Shown here one piece after another: positions 5,742 to 7,290 of a stretch of 7,290 nt of DNA. Below the pieces are notes generated by a model. It was not told the origin of the DNA, did no database searches, and was given only the letters and a program-made list of their open reading frames with translations. The DNA is from DASRJW01 sp964567755 (GTDB lineage Bacteria; Krumholzibacteriota; Krumholzibacteriia; G020349025): assembly GCA_964567755.1 (NCBI GenBank), contig CAZMNW010000003.1, forward strand, positions 1-7,290, given 5' to 3'. Made by a program: the position numbers and the translations under genes. Positions within the stretch are counted from its first letter, which is position 1, and the number at the start of each line of letters is the position of its first letter.

Positions 5742-7290
5742 TCAGTGGCGGTCCGACATGCGAAGATCGACGAGAAGATCGGCCAGCGGTTTCTCGAGAT
5801 AGGCAGGGAACTCGTTGCGGCTCCGAGCTTCCGCGAAAATCTGCAGGAGATCTTCGAATTGAGCGCGCGATTCGGAGGCGATCTTCTCGAAGCGCGGGTC
5901 CTGACGCAGCGGCTCCAAGTCTGGGCAGAGCAACAGCCAATCGTAAAGCGGAACTGGACTGTCCTGGTGTGACAAGGCCGCGAGGGCCATTTCGGTCTCG
6001 CCGTTCCGAGCCAGAATCATTGCTAGAAACCTTTGCCAAACACCGAGGTCTTCAGTCTCCCATGAGACACGCTGCACCGCCAGACGCCAGTCCTCGGATC
6101 GAGACTCGACCGACAGAAGGTCGCGTAGGTTACTCAACCACCATTCAGGCAGGCGGCCCTCGACCACCAACGCTTCCAGGCGGGGCAGAAGTCCGCGAAC
6201 GTCTTCGCGGTGCCCGAGCATCACCAAAAAAATCCCTCGATTCACCAAGGCGTTGGGCATGTCGGGCTCGAGGGCCAGAATCCGATCCACCATCGCCAAG
6301 CCTTCATCAGGTCGTCCCAGCAAGGCGATGGTGGTACCAGCATTGATAACGGGATAGTGGTACAAAGGATCGAGCCTTGCCGATGCGAGCTCGGCCTCCA
6401 GTTCAAGTGTCGAGGAACCTATCTCAAAAACAATAGCCAGGCCCAGTTGGCAGCTGGCGTCGCTCGGCGCGAGCGAGACGGCGCGAAGACTGGCAAGGCA
6501 GGCAGCTTCTAGGTTCCCGCTCTCGCTGCGCGCCTCGTGGTACGACAACACGTCCCACGCGCGAGCCGTCCGCGGATCGAGTTTCAGTGCTTGGTTCGCC
6601 CATGCTGCGATCTGAGGCATTGCTTCTTTGCTCCCAGATTCCCACTGGAAGATGTACAGTTGTCCGATCTCCCCCATCGCATCCGCACGTCGAGGATCTA
6701 GTTCTATTACCTTTTCAAAAGCACCGAGGGCGTGATCGAAGTCCTCCGATCGATGAAGGTTATTATAGAGGCTCGAATAGTGCAGCCCGCGCTGGAACCA
6801 GATCTCCGGCTCCGACGGCGCGTCGATCTGAGGCACCTTGGCTGCATCGGGCCGCATTGCCTCGCGCAGTCCTTCCGCCGCTGTGTGCACGAGATCGAGG
6901 TAGCCCTGCCGGTCGCCGTCGTACTCTCGGCTCCACACGAGCCTGCGCGTTCGCGCCTCCACGAGCTGCACGCTCAGCACGAGCCTTTCAGAGCGAGCAG
7001 TCACGGTCGAGAGCACGAACGCCGACACACCATACGCCTTCGCGACCTTGTCGAGATCGCCGCCCACGTTGTCCATCTCGATGCTCGTCGGCGGCAGCTT
7101 TGTCTCCAGCCCCTGCACCTGAGTGAGATAGGTCGACAGCGTTCTCGGAATCGCATCGGTCAGGAACTGGTCGTCTTCGCCAGCGACCACCTCGCTCGGC
7201 AGGGCGACGATCGATTCGATCAGGCCGAGCTGGGTTCGGCCAAGGAACCGATCCCGCAAACCTCCAACATTCACAACTGTGATGCCGATG
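5742..7290 (-). CDS. Membrane Ser/Thr protein kinase D, external part only (N-terminus off right edge)
   Basis: This is the last 515 residues of a paralog of gene C; the frame is open to the right edge and starts inside the membrane helix (IGITVVNVGG matches the helix end of C). A GTG codon at 7274 is not the start, since homology with C continues above it. Visible are the TolB N-terminal-like domain (about residues 22-147 of the visible part; FLTDAIPRTLSTYL, KAYGVSAFVLSTV, LVWSREYDGDRQ), degenerate TPR-like repeats (about 160-370; KVIELDP, QALKLDP, AVSLAP, ILALEP) and the tail LYDWLLLCPDLEPLRQDPRF plus LEKPLADLLVDLRMSDRH. It is roughly three quarters identical to gene C over this span by eye. 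By analogy with C, a kinase domain of about 300 residues should lie to the right, with a start roughly 0.9-1 kb beyond the window; this is not seen. Ligand unknown. Confidence 0.92.
   Translation of the reverse strand, partial: IGITVVNVGGLRDRFLGRTQLGLIESIVALPSEVVAGEDDQFLTDAIPRTLSTYLTQVQGLETKLPPTSIEMDNVGGDLDKVAKAYGVSAFVLSTVTARSERLVLSVQLVEARTRRLVWSREYDGDRQGYLDLVHTAAEGLREAMRPDAAKVPQIDAPSEPEIWFQRGLHYSSLYNNLHRSEDFDHALGAFEKVIELDPRRADAMGEIGQLYIFQWESGSKEAMPQIAAWANQALKLDPRTARAWDVLSYHEARSESGNLEAACLASLRAVSLAPSDASCQLGLAIVFEIGSSTLELEAELASARLDPLYHYPVINAGTTIALLGRPDEGLAMVDRILALEPDMPNALVNRGIFLVMLGHREDVRGLLPRLEALVVEGRLPEWWLSNLRDLLSVESRSEDWRLAVQRVSWETEDLGVWQRFLAMILARNGETEMALAALSHQDSPVPLYDWLLLCPDLEPLRQDPRFEKIASESRAQFEDLLQIFAEARSRNEFPAYLEKPLADLLVDLRMSDRH

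Noticed and set aside
5593..6039. Minus-strand open frames crossing the 3' ends of genes D and C in another frame (5593-6039 and 2944-3267)
   Set aside because: They overlap the true reading frame and its stop. The second part in 2944-3267 is broken in the other spacer by the 9-nt insertion, so the frame is not conserved.
7272..7274. GTG at 7274 as the start of gene D
   Set aside because: The frame and homology with gene C continue to the window edge, and this codon lies in the membrane helix.
1..7290. Insertion sequences, CRISPR arrays, tRNA or rRNA
   Set aside because: The only repeats are the gene copies themselves and their spacers; no terminal inverted repeats, transposase motifs, regularly spaced short repeats or RNA gene signatures were found.

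Overview
The window is filled by one thing: a head-to-tail array of at least four paralogous membrane-bound Ser/Thr protein kinases (called A to D here, left to right), all on the minus strand and so transcribed right to left in the order D, C, B, A. D lacks its N-terminus (off the right edge) and A lacks everything after the kinase catalytic loop (off the left edge). B and C are complete. DNA is GC-rich and densely coding. The kinase catalytic core is the Hanks/PknB type. It is followed by a basic stretch and a single membrane helix, then an external region that starts with a domain resembling the TolB N-terminal fold, continues with degenerate TPR-like helical repeats, and closes with a conserved tail. 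This architecture is typical of large soil bacteria with expanded kinase families, such as Acidobacteriota and Gemmatimonadota. That assignment is an inference from gene style, as no taxonomic marker is present.

Layout (plus-strand coordinates): gene A, partial, 1-423; an 11-nt gap holding its ribosome binding site; gene B 435-2897; a gap of about 170 nt; gene C 3065-5563; a gap of about 180 nt; gene D, partial, 5742-7290. The gaps upstream of B and C are copies of each other. They share a perfectly identical 73-nt block that runs from the first codons of the kinase into the spacer and contains a plausible sigma70-type promoter and a GGAG ribosome binding site. Gene A has no such spacer and looks translationally coupled to B.

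The array appears to have grown by duplication of a unit of about 2.67 kb. The kinase halves of A, B and C are nearly identical (about 92-94 % over the first 141 residues, counted by eye). The outer halves diverge: C and D are close, while B is much more distant. The likely biology is a family of receptor-like kinases with one shared signalling output and diversified external sensing domains, possibly kept uniform in the kinase half by gene conversion. There are no RNA genes, mobile elements, CRISPR arrays or non-kinase genes in the window.
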